Assembly (NCBI GenBank): GCA_934432725.1
Contig: CAKRZE010000004.1
Span: 1-64,000 of the forward strand
Direction: 5' to 3'
DNA length: 64,000 nucleotides
Source of the DNA: an uncultured Eubacteriales bacterium
GTDB taxonomy: Bacteria > Bacillota > Clostridia > Oscillospirales > CAG-272
Both the position numbers and the translations under genes were made by a program. Shown one piece after another: positions 33,648 to 43,461 of the stretch. The notes under the pieces are model-generated. The model made no database searches, was not told where the DNA came from, and was given only the letters and a program-made list of their open reading frames with translations. The first letter of the stretch is position 1, and each line of letters opens with the position of its first letter.

Positions 33648-36068
33648 TCACCGCGGCACAAGAGCCGGACCGGATGCTGTGTCCTGCCATTTGCACAGAT
33701 CGGACGCCGACAGACCGTACGCAGCGATTACCGCTTCAAGCTCCGGGAGATTCTGGTTCAGCACGTGGGAAAAATTCAGAAACTCCTCCGATTCCAGCGC
33801 AATATCGTCCGAGGTCGTTGTCAGGGAAGTCCGCTCCCGCAAGCGGCCGTCATAATAAAGGTATTCGAATTTGCCGACTCTGCCGCGCGTCCAGCAGTTG
33901 ATGGGACTGGACTGGTTTGCGCTTTCCAGCGTTCCGAAAAACACACAGTTCATCAGCACCGGCATATCTGTGTCTCCCCAGCCCTTGTTCTGTGCGGAAG
34001 CAGAAATGCCCCCTGCGCTCCCGCGCCGGGATATCACATCCATGCCGGAGCTGCAATTCACCACGGCGCCGCCCACGCGCAGCAGCCGCACGATTCCGGC
34101 TGCCTGCTTGGTATTTGTCACAGATCCTGTCGTATTGAGATTCATCACCAGTCCGGACAGGCACGGAAACAGACATTCATCATCGCCGGTCAGCACCGCA
34201 TGCAGCGTATGCCCGCCGCCGTCATAGATGCCGGCAAAATGGGCATCCTCTCCGGCTCCGACAAAACCCAGAACCTTTGTCATATCAAGATCCGCCGTCT
34301 GCCGGAACCACACGCCGGCAAAATCCTGTCCGCTGCGGATACATTCCTGCAGGGAGGCAAAATCCCGTTCCTCCGAAATCAGATACGGCTGTTCCCTGGT
34401 GCCGTCTCCGCCGGACACCTCAAGCCGGTTCCAGTCCTCTCCGCGCAGACCGTTTCGGATCGTATCGGAATCCAGATAATATTCCTCCGAGCCGATATAT
34501 GCTCCGAGCCAGGCAATCCGATCGCTGATCCACTGCGCAAGATAGCGATAGTGCGCATCGTAATCCGGCAGCGCCCGGATTCTGTCCGGCTCCCGGTTCA
34601 TTGTCATGCCGAAAATCTGCCACCTGTCAAAATTCCGTTGAAACGAACCCATATTGGCTTCGGCAGTCTCCGTAACCAGCTGCGGAAGGCGCTCCACCGC
34701 GCGCACAATGCCCGGCTGCTTCCACCTTGCCGCAACCAGCGCCCGAAACCAGTTCTGATCCATCAGCGTATGATACCAGAAGTTTGAATGATACTGCCGG
34801 CAGACCCCGTAGCATACGTACATTCCCTCCGCATATTCCGTCTCGTGCTCGTTTGCATTTCCGAAGGAGAGATCAAAGTCCCACACCGGTCCGAAGCAAA
34901 GCTTTCCCGCCCGGTCCTTATACAGATAAAAGGAATCATAGCCAACATCAAGATTTTTGGTCAGCTCCTCCACAATATATGTGTCGATCAGGGAGTTCAG
35001 GTCGATCAGCTGCTCCACGGTCCTCCGGTCGCCGGACTGCACCGCCTGCCAGCACTGCGTCACGTAATCTTTGATGTAGGCAAGCTGTGCCGCACTCTTC
35101 TTTTTGTCGGCGGAAAGATCGCTTTTGATATCAAAATTATATCCGTTTACCGAAAAGTTGCTGGTTTCATCCGAATTCACGGTCATTTGCAGAAGATAGC
35201 CAATGTCCGTCCCAAGCTCCGGATCGTCGAAAATCGCAACGCGGTGCTCGTCCTCCTTGATTGTTTCGCACAGCAGATATACACCGCGGTATTCTCCGTT
35301 GAGATAAACCTCCACGGAGGTACAGTCGGGCGCCCACGCAAAGCCGGAAAGCATACGGCAGAACTGGTATGCCGTATAATTCCGCAGAAGCGACTGATCG
35401 CACATGTTGGCAATCAGGCACCACGTTTTTGATTTCCCTTTTCCGAGCCCGAGCAGACTGCCTGACTGCGACAGCTTGATCCGATAGCTTTTCTTCTCAT
35501 ACGTCCATGAGTTGTTTCCGCGTCCGCGCAGCATGATATCCATCTCATCGATCTGCATTTCCCTGCTGCAATTCCGGATTGAAAGGGTCGCATTGATATA
35601 CGTATCCTTTGATGTCACATCCTTGCCCGTCTCGGTATTCAGCTCAATCACGGGCATTTCCAGAAACTGCTTTTCAAAGAAAGCATAATACGTAACCGTC
35701 ATGCCCTCTTCCCCGGGATCGGATTCGCGGGATGCCTCTGTGATTCCGTCGCTCCAGCCGACAAAGCGGTATCCGACAGCCGCATTGGCGGTCACCGTTG
35801 TGGTTCCGGTTTCTTCCAGCAGCACCTGCACGGTTTTCCCCTCCAGCGTTCCGCCGCCCCCTCCGTATACCTCATACGCAACCCGTGTTTTTCCGTCCCT
35901 GGACGGCTCCCGCCGCGTTTCCGGCAAAGGCACACTCTCGGCAGGCGCTTCCGTCTCCGATTCGGAGGAGGTATCTGTGTCCTGCGGCTGTCCCGGCGTA
36001 CAGGAGCCGAAAAACGATATCGCAGTCAAAACACAAAAAAACGCACAGAAATATCTGATACGGTTCAT
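33648..36068 (-). CDS. CotH-kinase-family lipoprotein with C-terminal GLUG-like region
   Basis: An 806-aa protein; AGGAGG lies 4 nt before the ATG. A lipoprotein signal (MNRIRYFCAFFCVLTAISFF then GSC) is followed by a Ser/Thr/Glu linker and a bacterial-repeat-like module (about 40-110). The CotH domain (about 130-490) has GRGNNSWTYEKKSYRIKL, WCLIANMCDQSLLRNYTAYQ, VYLNGEYRGVYLLCETIKED and the metal/catalytic PVWDFDLSFGNA. CotH is a protein kinase of spore-coat proteins in Bacillus, and surface homologues occur in cellulosome-type bacteria. Residues 590-760 (GTREQPYLISEERDFASLQE, then FAGIYDGGGHTLHAVL) match the GLUG beta-helix pattern. It probably acts at the cell surface; its role in sporulation is only suggested by the family. 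Confidence 0.85.
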   Translation of the reverse strand: MNRIRYFCAFFCVLTAISFFGSCTPGQPQDTDTSSESETEAPAESVPLPETRREPSRDGKTRVAYEVYGGGGGTLEGKTVQVLLEETGTTTVTANAAVGYRFVGWSDGITEASRESDPGEEGMTVTYYAFFEKQFLEMPVIELNTETGKDVTSKDTYINATLSIRNCSREMQIDEMDIMLRGRGNNSWTYEKKSYRIKLSQSGSLLGLGKGKSKTWCLIANMCDQSLLRNYTAYQFCRMLSGFAWAPDCTSVEVYLNGEYRGVYLLCETIKEDEHRVAIFDDPELGTDIGYLLQMTVNSDETSNFSVNGYNFDIKSDLSADKKKSAAQLAYIKDYVTQCWQAVQSGDRRTVEQLIDLNSLIDTYIVEELTKNLDVGYDSFYLYKDRAGKLCFGPVWDFDLSFGNANEHETEYAEGMYVCYGVCRQYHSNFWYHTLMDQNWFRALVAARWKQPGIVRAVERLPQLVTETAEANMGSFQRNFDRWQIFGMTMNREPDRIRALPDYDAHYRYLAQWISDRIAWLGAYIGSEEYYLDSDTIRNGLRGEDWNRLEVSGGDGTREQPYLISEERDFASLQECIRSGQDFAGVWFRQTADLDMTKVLGFVGAGEDAHFAGIYDGGGHTLHAVLTGDDECLFPCLSGLVMNLNTTGSVTNTKQAAGIVRLLRVGGAVVNCSSGMDVISRRGSAGGISASAQNKGWGDTDMPVLMNCVFFGTLESANQSSPINCWTRGRVGKFEYLYYDGRLRERTSLTTTSDDIALESEEFLNFSHVLNQNLPELEAVIAAYGLSASDLCKWQDTASGPALVPR

Positions 36069-36765
36069 AAAGCCTCCTTTGGCAATCAGCTCATACGCTC
36101 CGGAACAAATGCAGCGGAAAAACCGCCGTTCCCGGAAAGCTCTCCGGACAGCATGCCGGAGCATAACACGCAAACGCCGTCAGGGGAAGCACACCTCTTT
36201 GCCCCGCCCTCTCCGGCTCGCTCTGATCAGTAAAATCGTTAAAACATGTAAATCGGTCTGTGCTTCCCGGTCGGAGCATTCCGATGCCGTTTCCTGCCCG
36301 GACAGCCGTGCGCCTCCCCGTTTCGCTTTGCGGAAGCGGCATTTTTCCTCAAAGCATCCGGCGTATGCCCGCAGCCGGGCAAAGGCAAACGCTGCCTTCC
36401 GGAGCACGGTGCCCCCGTAAAGCAGATACCCCCGCATGCTCCCCGATAAAAGCCGCTTCCGACAGCCGCGCAGACATGCCGCGACATATGTACCGCCGCA
36501 TGCGGCGCTGTCCGGGGCTGTGCAGATTATCCGGCTTCAATATGCCGGAGGAATTTCCGCCGGGCATCTCCGCGCCGTTCACGCCCATTCCCGTGTGATC
36601 GCTCTGCTCCATCGGGCATTCCGGAAATAAAAGCCGTGCTTTGCCCTCACGGTACCAAGCACCGGTCCGGACGGATTTCGAGAGGCTCTCTGAGCCGGGC
36701 ATCCCCTCAGCCGCATCACGAAGCCTGTCCGGCAGCACGGCAAGGTGTTCTTCCGGCATCCATCA
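36069..36765. other. Gap of about 700 nt without a supported gene
   Basis: GC-rich, with short overlapping frames on both strands, none with a ribosome site or motif. I see nothing else in it. Confidence 0.35.
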
Positions 36766-36791
36766 GAAAAGCCCCGCGGACGGGGCTTTTC
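36766..36791 (-). terminator. Terminator behind the DUF378 gene
   Basis: An 11-bp stem (GAAAAGCCCCG with CGGGGCTTTTC), loop CGGA, T-rich in the minus-strand direction, 5 nt past the DUF378 stop codon. Confidence 0.8.
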
Positions 36792-36795
36792 CGGC

Positions 36796-37017
36796 TTATG
36801 ATCGGTCCGTATCGGTGATGACATCCTCCGAGGTATCGCGGAAAAGCAGTGAAATACACCACAATGCCGCAAGACCGACAACGGTATAAATGATCCGGCT
36901 CACGACGGAGTCCTGTCCGCCGAAAATCCATGCCACGATATCAAACCGGAACAATCCGATGCTTCCCCAGTTAATTCCACCGATGATGGCAAGCGTCAGT
37001 GCAATCTTATCAAGCAT
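36796..37017 (-). CDS. DUF378 (YuzA-like) small membrane protein
   Basis: A 73-aa protein; GGAGAG precedes the ATG. Two membrane helices with the family signature at the first: LDKIALTLAIIGGINWGSIGLF, broken here only by the length limit, then FDIVAWIFGG and a second helix IIYTVVGLAALWCISLLF. DUF378 proteins are small and of unknown function. It lies 70 nt after pdaA on the same strand. Confidence 0.85.
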   Translation of the reverse strand: MLDKIALTLAIIGGINWGSIGLFRFDIVAWIFGGQDSVVSRIIYTVVGLAALWCISLLFRDTSEDVITDTDRS

Positions 37018-37087
37018 ATATTGATCTCTCCTTCCCTTTGTCAAGTATGGACGGAGAAACCGCATTTTATTCAGAAACTTTTGACTC

Positions 37088-38050
37088 TCATGCGGGGTAC
37101 GGCGCAAACGTATAGCCCTCCGCGCGCGCGCGGTCTATAAAATCCCCCAAAATATTCGTGTTGGTAGCCGACACCGCATGCAGCAGATAAATCGCGCCCG
37201 GATGCAGCCGGTTTACCAGCCTTTCCAGAGATTCCGCCTCGTCCGGCTGTTTGGCGGTATCGTAATCATAATAAGCAAAGCTCCAGAATACGGTCCGGTA
37301 GCCGAGCGTTTGCAGAAGCGCAAGCGACTGCTCGCTGTATTTGCCGGCGGGATATCGGAACAGATTCATTTCATAGCCGAAATGCTCAAGAATATACCGG
37401 TGAACCCCCATCACCTCTTCGGTCTGCTGCTCAAGCGTCTGTGAGGGCAGTCCCTTGGAGGGATGATTCACACTGTGGTTTCCGACTATATGCCCTTCAT
37501 CGATCATCCGTTTCACGAGGTCCGGACAGTCCTTTACATACGGCAGAGTCACAAAAAACACCGCCTGCACATTTTTTTCCTGCAAAACGTCCAGAATCTG
37601 CCCGGTATAGCCCGCCTCATAGCCTTCATCAAGCGTAAGATAGATAATTTTATCCTCCACTGCGCTGAAAATAAAGTCGGCATCATATTTGCCGTATTTT
37701 TTCTGCTCATCCAAGGGATGTGCCGGTCGGTTCAGCGCATCGTAATTACCGCCGAACCACCAATCAATCCCCTCATTGGACAAGCCGTCAAGCCCGGACG
37801 GCGCGGGCGGATTCGTATGGGGAGGCTCGGATGTAACCTCTCCGGAGGAGGTCTGTGACGAGCCTCCCGTATCAGCGCCCTGATTCTTCTCGGTCTGGGA
37901 CGGATTCACATCCGCCTCTCTCTGCGAGGTCTGCATACCGGGGAGGGTCGGCTCGTTCTTTTTGCCCGCACAGGCAACCGCAGCAAGCATTGTCAGGGTC
38001 AGTACAAGCACCATCAAAACAGTCAAACATGAAATTTTCTGATTCATCAT
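37088..38050 (-). CDS. pdaA: PdaA-like polysaccharide deacetylase (spore cortex)
   Basis: A 320-aa protein with a lipoprotein signal (VLVLTLTMLAAVAC) and a Ser/Thr/Pro linker to about residue 90. The NodB domain has YLTLDEGYEAGYTGQILDVL (motif 1), EGHIVGNHSVNHPS (motif 2, metal-binding histidines), LFRYPAGKYSEQSLALLQTL, GYRTVFWSFAYYDYD and HPGAIYLLHAVSATN. The order and wording closely follow Bacillus PdaA, which removes an acetyl group from N-acetylmuramic acid so that muramic delta-lactam can form in the spore cortex. Motif 1 has DE where chitin deacetylases have DD, a change seen in the PdaA group. The enzyme would act outside the membrane in the forespore envelope. Confidence 0.85.
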   Translation of the reverse strand: MMNQKISCLTVLMVLVLTLTMLAAVACAGKKNEPTLPGMQTSQREADVNPSQTEKNQGADTGGSSQTSSGEVTSEPPHTNPPAPSGLDGLSNEGIDWWFGGNYDALNRPAHPLDEQKKYGKYDADFIFSAVEDKIIYLTLDEGYEAGYTGQILDVLQEKNVQAVFFVTLPYVKDCPDLVKRMIDEGHIVGNHSVNHPSKGLPSQTLEQQTEEVMGVHRYILEHFGYEMNLFRYPAGKYSEQSLALLQTLGYRTVFWSFAYYDYDTAKQPDEAESLERLVNRLHPGAIYLLHAVSATNTNILGDFIDRARAEGYTFAPYPA

Positions 38051-38403
38051 ACTCTCCGTGCCGCCTCCGGCGGCTCACACAGCAATCGAAAATGCGTACA
38101 CTCTTTGCAAAAAGCCATAACCCGGGGGCTTTTCGGGACGATTGCATTTTTTGCAATCCTTCCCGGCTTTATGCGGTTCAAAGAAGCCCCGGTCTTCGCC
38201 GGATTCCCCCACGGAGGAGGTTTTGCGGCTTTCCGGCATATCACAGGCAGCTCCGCGCAGCATTCCGCCTCCGCAGACCTCCGTATCCTTCGACTCCGCA
38301 AACCGGCTCCGGACCGAAGATACGATTGCAAGCCTGTCCGGATTACCGCTGCGGTCCGACCGGACACCGGCAATCCGAAAGCAGCCCCGGCACAACCAGG
38401 ACT

Positions 38404-38432
38404 ATTATAACATTCCCGTCCGCACTTTGCAA
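38404..38432 (-). promoter_or_regulatory. Promoter upstream of pdaA
   Basis: Leftward TTGCAA (38427-38432), 17-nt spacer, TATAAT (38404-38409). It would leave a leader of about 350 nt before pdaA, in which I see no gene I can support. Confidence 0.55.
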
Positions 38433-38751
38433 GTCTTTTTTCCGCAGCCGTATGCATTTTCTCTCTTTCTTCCTATATTTTTATATCAATATTGTGAATA
38501 ATATACGGGGCATTTCTGCTTTTTCATAAAATCGGAATGCGGTTTCAAGCGTTTTTTAAAAGCAAGCCGCAAAAAGCCGGAATCCGATATGAATTCCGGC
38601 ATATGTCTGACTCCGAAGGAGCCTCGGACACTGCTCCGAATCCGCACGCCTGCCGCCTCAGAAGCTTTTGCTTCCCGGCGGACCGCCATGCGATACAGCC
38701 CCAAGCCCTTCCCGAAAAAAAGCGAATCCCGGCGGCAAGGGCAGAAAAGCC
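38433..38751. other. Gap between the pdaA promoter and the ylmC-side terminator
   Basis: AT-rich at first (38461-38525), then mixed; no gene supported. Confidence 0.3.
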
Positions 38752-38777
38752 GGCGTGAAAAATAACTTTTTCACGCC
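38752..38777. terminator. Terminator behind the ylmC-like gene
   Basis: A perfect 11-bp stem (GGCGTGAAAAA with TTTTTCACGCC), loop TAAC, about 80 nt past the stop codon of the PRC-barrel gene. Confidence 0.7.
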
Positions 38778-38858
38778 AATCTCAGTTCCGGCATCAGGCA
38801 TCGATCCAAACGGAGCCGGGCACTGCCGCATGCTGTGCACCGGTTCCTCCGCCCGGTC

Positions 38859-39152
38859 TCAGCAGAACCAGCGTTTCTTTTTTCCTCCCCCGTCGCAGGA
38901 ACAGGGCGGCAGCTCGCTGACGCAGACCAGAATCGTATCATTGCCGATCCGCTCGATCTTATCCCACGGAATACGGATATCGGGCGTTTTCCCGAACAGG
39001 GAAGCCGGCTCTCCCGGCACCATGATCGCGGTCAGACGCCCGGAGCACAGATCGATCTCCACATCCGTAACAAAGCCGAGCCTCCTGCCGTCACAGGTGT
39101 TGATTACCTCCTTATCCCTCAGATCGTTGATACAGCAAAACGATGTCTGCAT
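38859..39152 (-). CDS. YlmC/YmxH-family PRC-barrel sporulation protein
   Basis: A 97-aa protein with AGGAGG before the ATG. The PRC-barrel pattern is clear: INDLRDKEVINTCDGRRLGF, VTDVEIDLCSGRLTAIMVPG, IRIPWDKIERIGNDTILV. YlmC/YmxH proteins are small sporulation-associated PRC-barrel proteins of unknown biochemical role. The C-terminal CSCDGGGKKKRWFC is Cys-rich. It lies 12 nt after spoIVA and probably shares its transcript. Confidence 0.85.
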   Translation of the reverse strand: MQTSFCCINDLRDKEVINTCDGRRLGFVTDVEIDLCSGRLTAIMVPGEPASLFGKTPDIRIPWDKIERIGNDTILVCVSELPPCSCDGGGKKKRWFC

Positions 39153-39164
39153 ATGCTTTCCTCC

Positions 39165-40646
39165 TTACAGAATGATGCAGATCAGACCGCCGCTGCCCTC
39201 ATTAATAATCTTTTGCAGCGTCTCCCCGAGCTTCACTCTGGCGTCTGCCGGCATATGCGAAAGCTTTGCGTGAAGCCCCTCGTTGACCAGCGCATGCAGC
39301 GTTTTTCCGAATATATTGGATTCCCAGATTTTCTCCGGCTCTCCTTCATATTCGTGCAGCAGGAATTTCACAAGATCCTCCGACTGCTGTTCAGTTCCGA
39401 CGATCGGACTGATCTCCGTCTCAATGTCGGCACGGATCATATGGATCGACGGTCCGCTCGCCTTCAGTCTGACGCCATAGGCGCCGGACTGCTTGATAAT
39501 CTCCGGCTCCTCCAGCTTCAATTCGCCGATATCCGGCGTCACAATCCCATAGCCGCACGCCTCCACCTCGTCAAGCGCCTGCGCGACCCTGTCGTATTTC
39601 TGCTTCATTGCGGCAAGACCGCGCACCAGCTCGATCAGCGCAGTATCGTCCTGAATGGAAAAGCCGGTCAGCTCGCTGAGCACGCTGTAATACAGATCGT
39701 CCCGCAGCTTGATATCGATCAGCGCACGTCCCGTTCCAAGCTCCAGCCGATCGACCGAAACCCGCGCCACCTCATCTTTTGTGCCGAGCGCCGAGAACGC
39801 ATCCCTGACCTCTCCCGTTTTCCCGATTTTTTCCGCGCATTTCCGGATTTCCTCGGTCAAGGAAGCCCGAAGCGGATGCTCTTTGTCCAGCGTCATCACC
39901 CAATGCGGAAGCTCTACGCCGACCTCACTGACCGGAAACTCCAGAAGCACCATTTCCAGAATATGCGCAATGTCGTCCGCATTCAGCTCCAGACAGTTCA
40001 CCAGTGCCACCGGCGCCTCATAGGTCTTCTCCAGCCGGTTTGCAAGCGCAATGCTCTCCTCTCTTCCCGGGTCGGCGGAATTCAGAATGATCGCAAACGG
40101 CTTGTTGATCTGCTTCAGCTCCCGTATAACGCGTGCCTCCGCTTCCTCATAATTCTGCCGGGCAATTTCTCCCACGGTCCCGTCCGTTGTCACAACGATC
40201 CCGATTGTTGCATGGTCGGTAATCACCTTTCTGGTTCCGGTTTCAGCCGCTTCCTCAAACGGAACCGGCTCCGCCGACCACGGTGTATGCACCATGCGGG
40301 GACCGCCGTTCTCCACCGAGCCGAGCGCATCCGGCACAATATAGCCGACGCAGTCCACCATCTTCACGCGCATGACCGCCTGGCTGCCCTCCAGCCTGAT
40401 CTCCACCGCTTCGTCCGGAATGAACTTCGGCTCGGTCGTCATCACGGTTCTCCCGGCTGCCGACTGCGGCATTTCATCGCGTGCGCGTTCCCTGTCATAG
40501 TCGCCCACCATATTGGGCAGAACCATTGTCTCCATGAATTTTTTGATGAATGTCGATTTTCCCGTCCTGACCGGACCGACAACGCCGAGATAAATATCGC
40601 CGCCTGTCCGTTCGGCGATATCCTGATAGATCGATAATTCGGGCAT
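39165..40646 (-). CDS. spoIVA: Stage IV sporulation protein A (SpoIVA)
   Basis: A 493-aa protein; the ATG at 40646 has GGGAGG 8 nt upstream, better than a TTG two codons earlier. SpoIVA is an ATPase that polymerises on the outer forespore membrane as the basement layer of the spore coat. Walker A GPVRTGKSTF (24-33), the switch-like KMVDCVGY and an NSADPG/NKPFAIILNS motif are present, and the length matches the family. It is highly conserved in endospore formers and is the strongest single evidence for the nature of the organism. Confidence 0.97.
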   Translation of the reverse strand: MPELSIYQDIAERTGGDIYLGVVGPVRTGKSTFIKKFMETMVLPNMVGDYDRERARDEMPQSAAGRTVMTTEPKFIPDEAVEIRLEGSQAVMRVKMVDCVGYIVPDALGSVENGGPRMVHTPWSAEPVPFEEAAETGTRKVITDHATIGIVVTTDGTVGEIARQNYEEAEARVIRELKQINKPFAIILNSADPGREESIALANRLEKTYEAPVALVNCLELNADDIAHILEMVLLEFPVSEVGVELPHWVMTLDKEHPLRASLTEEIRKCAEKIGKTGEVRDAFSALGTKDEVARVSVDRLELGTGRALIDIKLRDDLYYSVLSELTGFSIQDDTALIELVRGLAAMKQKYDRVAQALDEVEACGYGIVTPDIGELKLEEPEIIKQSGAYGVRLKASGPSIHMIRADIETEISPIVGTEQQSEDLVKFLLHEYEGEPEKIWESNIFGKTLHALVNEGLHAKLSHMPADARVKLGETLQKIINEGSGGLICIIL

Positions 40647-40838
40647 ATTCAAATCCTCCCTGTTTCCCGCACTTCACCTGTCGGATGCTCCATTATATGA
40701 TCCGCTCTCCCCGATTAGAACAGCCCGCGGGCTTCCCGTTTCTGCGCACCCGCGCATGCGCTCTCCGCCGCCGCTCCGGTTTCCTTCCGGGAATCGGATT
40801 TGTCCGCATTTCGCAGTGTATTTTAGTGATTTTTGCGC

Positions 40839-40867
40839 TTGCATGCACAGCCATGACATGCTATAAT
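40839..40867 (+). promoter_or_regulatory. Promoter upstream of the YczE-like gene
   Basis: TTGCAT (40839-40844), 17-nt spacer, TATAAT (40862-40867), about 85 nt before the start codon. Confidence 0.7.
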
Positions 40868-40959
40868 ACTGTCATAACCGGAGCTTTCGCGTTCCGCGGC
40901 GGTGCAAGCCGCCCGGCAGCCGTCTGATGCCGGCATTTTTCCGGATATCAGGAGGCTTT

Positions 40960-41646
40960 ATGACCAAAAAAACATTCCCGGAGGAGCTCGCCTATCTTTG
41001 CGGAATCCTCTCCCTTGCTCTCGGCTGCGCATGCATGGAGCGCGCCGATTTCGGACTTTCCATGGTAGTCGCACCCGCTTACCTGCTTTACAGAAAGCTG
41101 TCGGAGAGCTTTTCCTTTCTTTCCTTCGGCATGATGGAATATATCTTTCAGGCATTTCTGCTCCTTCTGATGGTGCTTGCCCTCCGCCGGTTCCGCATCT
41201 CCTATCTGTTTTCCTTTGTCACCGCCGTCATTTACGGATATACGCTCAACGGCATGATGGCGCTGGTCGGGCTCCTGCCGGACGGCGGGATCCCGCTCCG
41301 GTGCGGACTGTACCTTGCCGGTCTTGTTCTCTGCTCCGCAGGAGTCGCCTTTATGCTGCACACCTACATCCCCGCCGAGGTATATGAGCTGATTGTCAAA
41401 GAGGTCCCAGCCCGCTTTCATCTTGACCTCGTCCGATTCAAAACCGCTTACGATATTGCCAGCTGCCTGCTCGGCATCATTCTTTCCTTCTGCTTTTTCG
41501 GCATGTGGCACTTTGAGGGCGTCAAGCTCGGCACCGTCCTGTGCGCTCTGATCAACGGCTTCCTGATCGGACGCTTTTCCGCGCGGATGGAAAAGCACTG
41601 GCAGTTCCGCCCGCTGCTTCCGCTGCGTCGCCTGTGTGAAAAATAA
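40960..41646 (+). CDS. YczE-like (DUF6198) integral membrane protein
   Basis: A 228-aa protein; AGGAGG lies 4 nt before ATG 40960. About five or six membrane helices (ELAYLCGILSLALGCACM, FQAFLLLLMVLALRRF, LYLAGLVLCSAGVAFML, IASCLLGIILSFCFFGMW). The pattern of GxGxA-type first helix, a cytoplasmic VKEVPARFHLDLVRFKTAYD and a final KLGTVLCALINGFLIGRF is that of the YczE/YitT-like group. Substrate unknown. A good promoter lies directly upstream and no partner gene is adjacent. Confidence 0.75.
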   Translation: MTKKTFPEELAYLCGILSLALGCACMERADFGLSMVVAPAYLLYRKLSESFSFLSFGMMEYIFQAFLLLLMVLALRRFRISYLFSFVTAVIYGYTLNGMMALVGLLPDGGIPLRCGLYLAGLVLCSAGVAFMLHTYIPAEVYELIVKEVPARFHLDLVRFKTAYDIASCLLGIILSFCFFGMWHFEGVKLGTVLCALINGFLIGRFSARMEKHWQFRPLLPLRRLCEK

Positions 41647-42218
41647 GCTGTGCGCCGGCTTCCCGCAGCACCGCAATCCAAAAAACGCAGCCGGTGATTG
41701 CCGGCTTCCTCCGCCCGGCATCGAAAAAGGTGAGGAAATCCCGCGAAGAACAGGAACGCCGCCAGCGCGGCAAAATCCCGCTGCTCTCCGAAGCGATCGG
41801 ATGTCTGCCGGCTTTTTACCCGGAAGCCTCTTTTCGGACTGCACCTGCACCGCGCCGCAGGCGGCTCCGACCGCCAAGACGCCGCGGCTTTCCCGAAACC
41901 CCGGCTCCCCCGTCCGCCATGCGTTTCCAGCCCCGGCTTTTCAGCCAAGGCTTCTGCCGTCACGGGAAAGCCGCACATATTCGGCTTCCGCAGGCAGTTC
42001 CCCGCAGCGCCCGAAAAGGCTCTTCTCCGAAGACCTCTGAAAAAGCCCGCGCCTCTCCGGTGCAGCGCTTTTCGCGTCTCCGCTGCCGGAACAATCGGCA
42101 CCCCCGGGGACAAGCGTGCCGGTTTCCGCTCCTGCGGCGCACGCCTTCCCGCCCCTCCCCCGCCACGCACGAAAAACAGGAAAGGAAGCTTTCCCCACGG
42201 GAAAGCGCATACACGCCC
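41647..42218. other. Gap of about 570 nt without a supported gene
   Basis: Very GC-rich, with open frames in several directions, including one continuous with the next gene, but no ribosome site and no protein-like motif. I take it as non-coding. Confidence 0.4.
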
Positions 42219-42911
42219 ATGTCTTCTCAAACCGATGAATTTCTGGATTTATACAAGCAGCTGGAGCAGATTGCGGTCAGTGAGTATCACATGCCGGTAG
42301 ACGGCTCCTCTGTCGCCCGTCTGGAGCGGATGCCGGAGTTTTCGGAAATCGCTCCCGAGCTGCGGTACTGCCGCGAGGTCCGGGCGCTTCTGACGCACAA
42401 TCCGAAGCTGGACGGCTCATACGCCGTTATTCCCAGCGAGCCGATGCTGGCGCTGCTCCGCTCTCTGGTCCGTCAGATCGGCAGCCCGAAATCCTGCATG
42501 GAGGTTGCCACTCCGCTCGATAAGCTGCTCACCGTCGGACCCGAGGACCGTGCACTGCCGGTGATCCGGAAAATGCTGGAAAACGGATATTCTCATATTC
42601 CGGTCTGCTTCCGGGGCTGTGTGGTCGGGGTCCTGAACGAAACCGCGCTGCTCCGCTTCAGTGCCGAAACCGGGAACATTCTGGACGAACAGACCGATAT
42701 GCGTGCGCTTGCCTCCTATACCATGCTTGCCGGTCAGCCGAAGAAATACGCGTTCCTTCGGGCTGATGCGTCCGTGCACGATGCGGAAACCATATTCTCC
42801 TCCAGATTCCGCCGCGGCGAACGGATCGCAATGATCTTCCTGACCGATGACGGCAAAAAAAGCGGCAGCCTGCGCGGCGTCATTACGCCGTGGGACATTA
42901 TGGGCATCTGA
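42219..42911 (+). CDS. CBS-domain protein
   Basis: A 230-aa protein from ATG 42219. The frame is open far upstream, but the protein looks genuine only from MSSQTDEFLDLYKQLEQIAV. A tandem CBS pair fills residues 80-230: DRALPVIRKMLENGYSHIPV and GCVVGVLNETALLRFS in the first half, DASVHDAETIF, RGERIAMIFLTDDGKKSGSL and RGVITPWDIMGI in the second. CBS pairs bind adenine nucleotides and act as regulatory modules; here there is no attached enzyme or channel. The N-terminal 75 residues are helical and unrecognised. No strong Shine-Dalgarno site is visible, which leaves the start uncertain. Confidence 0.75.
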   Translation: MSSQTDEFLDLYKQLEQIAVSEYHMPVDGSSVARLERMPEFSEIAPELRYCREVRALLTHNPKLDGSYAVIPSEPMLALLRSLVRQIGSPKSCMEVATPLDKLLTVGPEDRALPVIRKMLENGYSHIPVCFRGCVVGVLNETALLRFSAETGNILDEQTDMRALASYTMLAGQPKKYAFLRADASVHDAETIFSSRFRRGERIAMIFLTDDGKKSGSLRGVITPWDIMGI

Positions 42912-43363
42912 GCGGCGCAGACCGTTTTCACGGCAGGGGACGCCTACCGTCCCCATTTCCGCAGCGCCCGGCCGCAGGAGACCGAAGGGCGCAGAAGTCC
43001 CCCGCGAATGCCGTAAGACGCAGCCCGTCCGGCATACCGCAGATCCCTCAGCGCAGCCGGAAGCAGCTTATCCGCAATGACGGGGACATGGCAGCGGAAA
43101 TGTGCACGGCGCTCCCTTTCCCGCAGCAAAAGCCCTGCAACCTGCGGGGATGTGTCTGTCCACACAGGCTTTCCCGCAAACGCCGCCGATGCCGGCACAG
43201 CATATGCCGCGCGGCAGGAAACCGTCCGCACAGCAGCCTTCCCGCCAAAAAGAATCCCACGCCGCTGTGCCGCGGCATCCCGTTTTGCACAGCGGAAGGT
43301 CCTGCGTCCGCCGGGGCAGCTGCTTTTTTGCCGCACCGAAAAACCGTTTTTTTGCGGATACTA
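42912..43363. other. Gap upstream of the NAPRTase promoter
   Basis: About 450 GC-rich nt with no gene I can support. Confidence 0.35.
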
Positions 43364-43392
43364 TTTACAAACGCATTTGTTTGTTCTATAAT
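43364..43392 (+). promoter_or_regulatory. Promoter of the NAPRTase gene
   Basis: TTTACA (43364-43369), 17-nt spacer, TATAAT (43387-43392) in a local AT-rich island. It gives a leader of about 205 nt. Confidence 0.75.
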
Positions 43393-43436
43393 ATACACAA
43401 AAACGTCCTGTTCCGGTGCCGCTCAGCCCCACGCAG

Positions 43437-43461
43437 AGCCGCAGAACGGTTCTCTGCGGCT
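43437..43461 (+). promoter_or_regulatory. Hairpin in the NAPRTase leader
   Basis: AGCCGCAG pairs with CTGCGGCT around a 9-nt loop, 38 nt downstream of the presumed transcription start. It has no T run, so it is not a terminator. It could be a regulatory or mRNA-stabilising structure; its role is unknown. Confidence 0.35.

Noticed and set aside
38835..40637. Plus-strand open frame of 600 codons opposite spoIVA
   Set aside because: SpoIVA on the minus strand is certain; the opposite frame is composition-driven.
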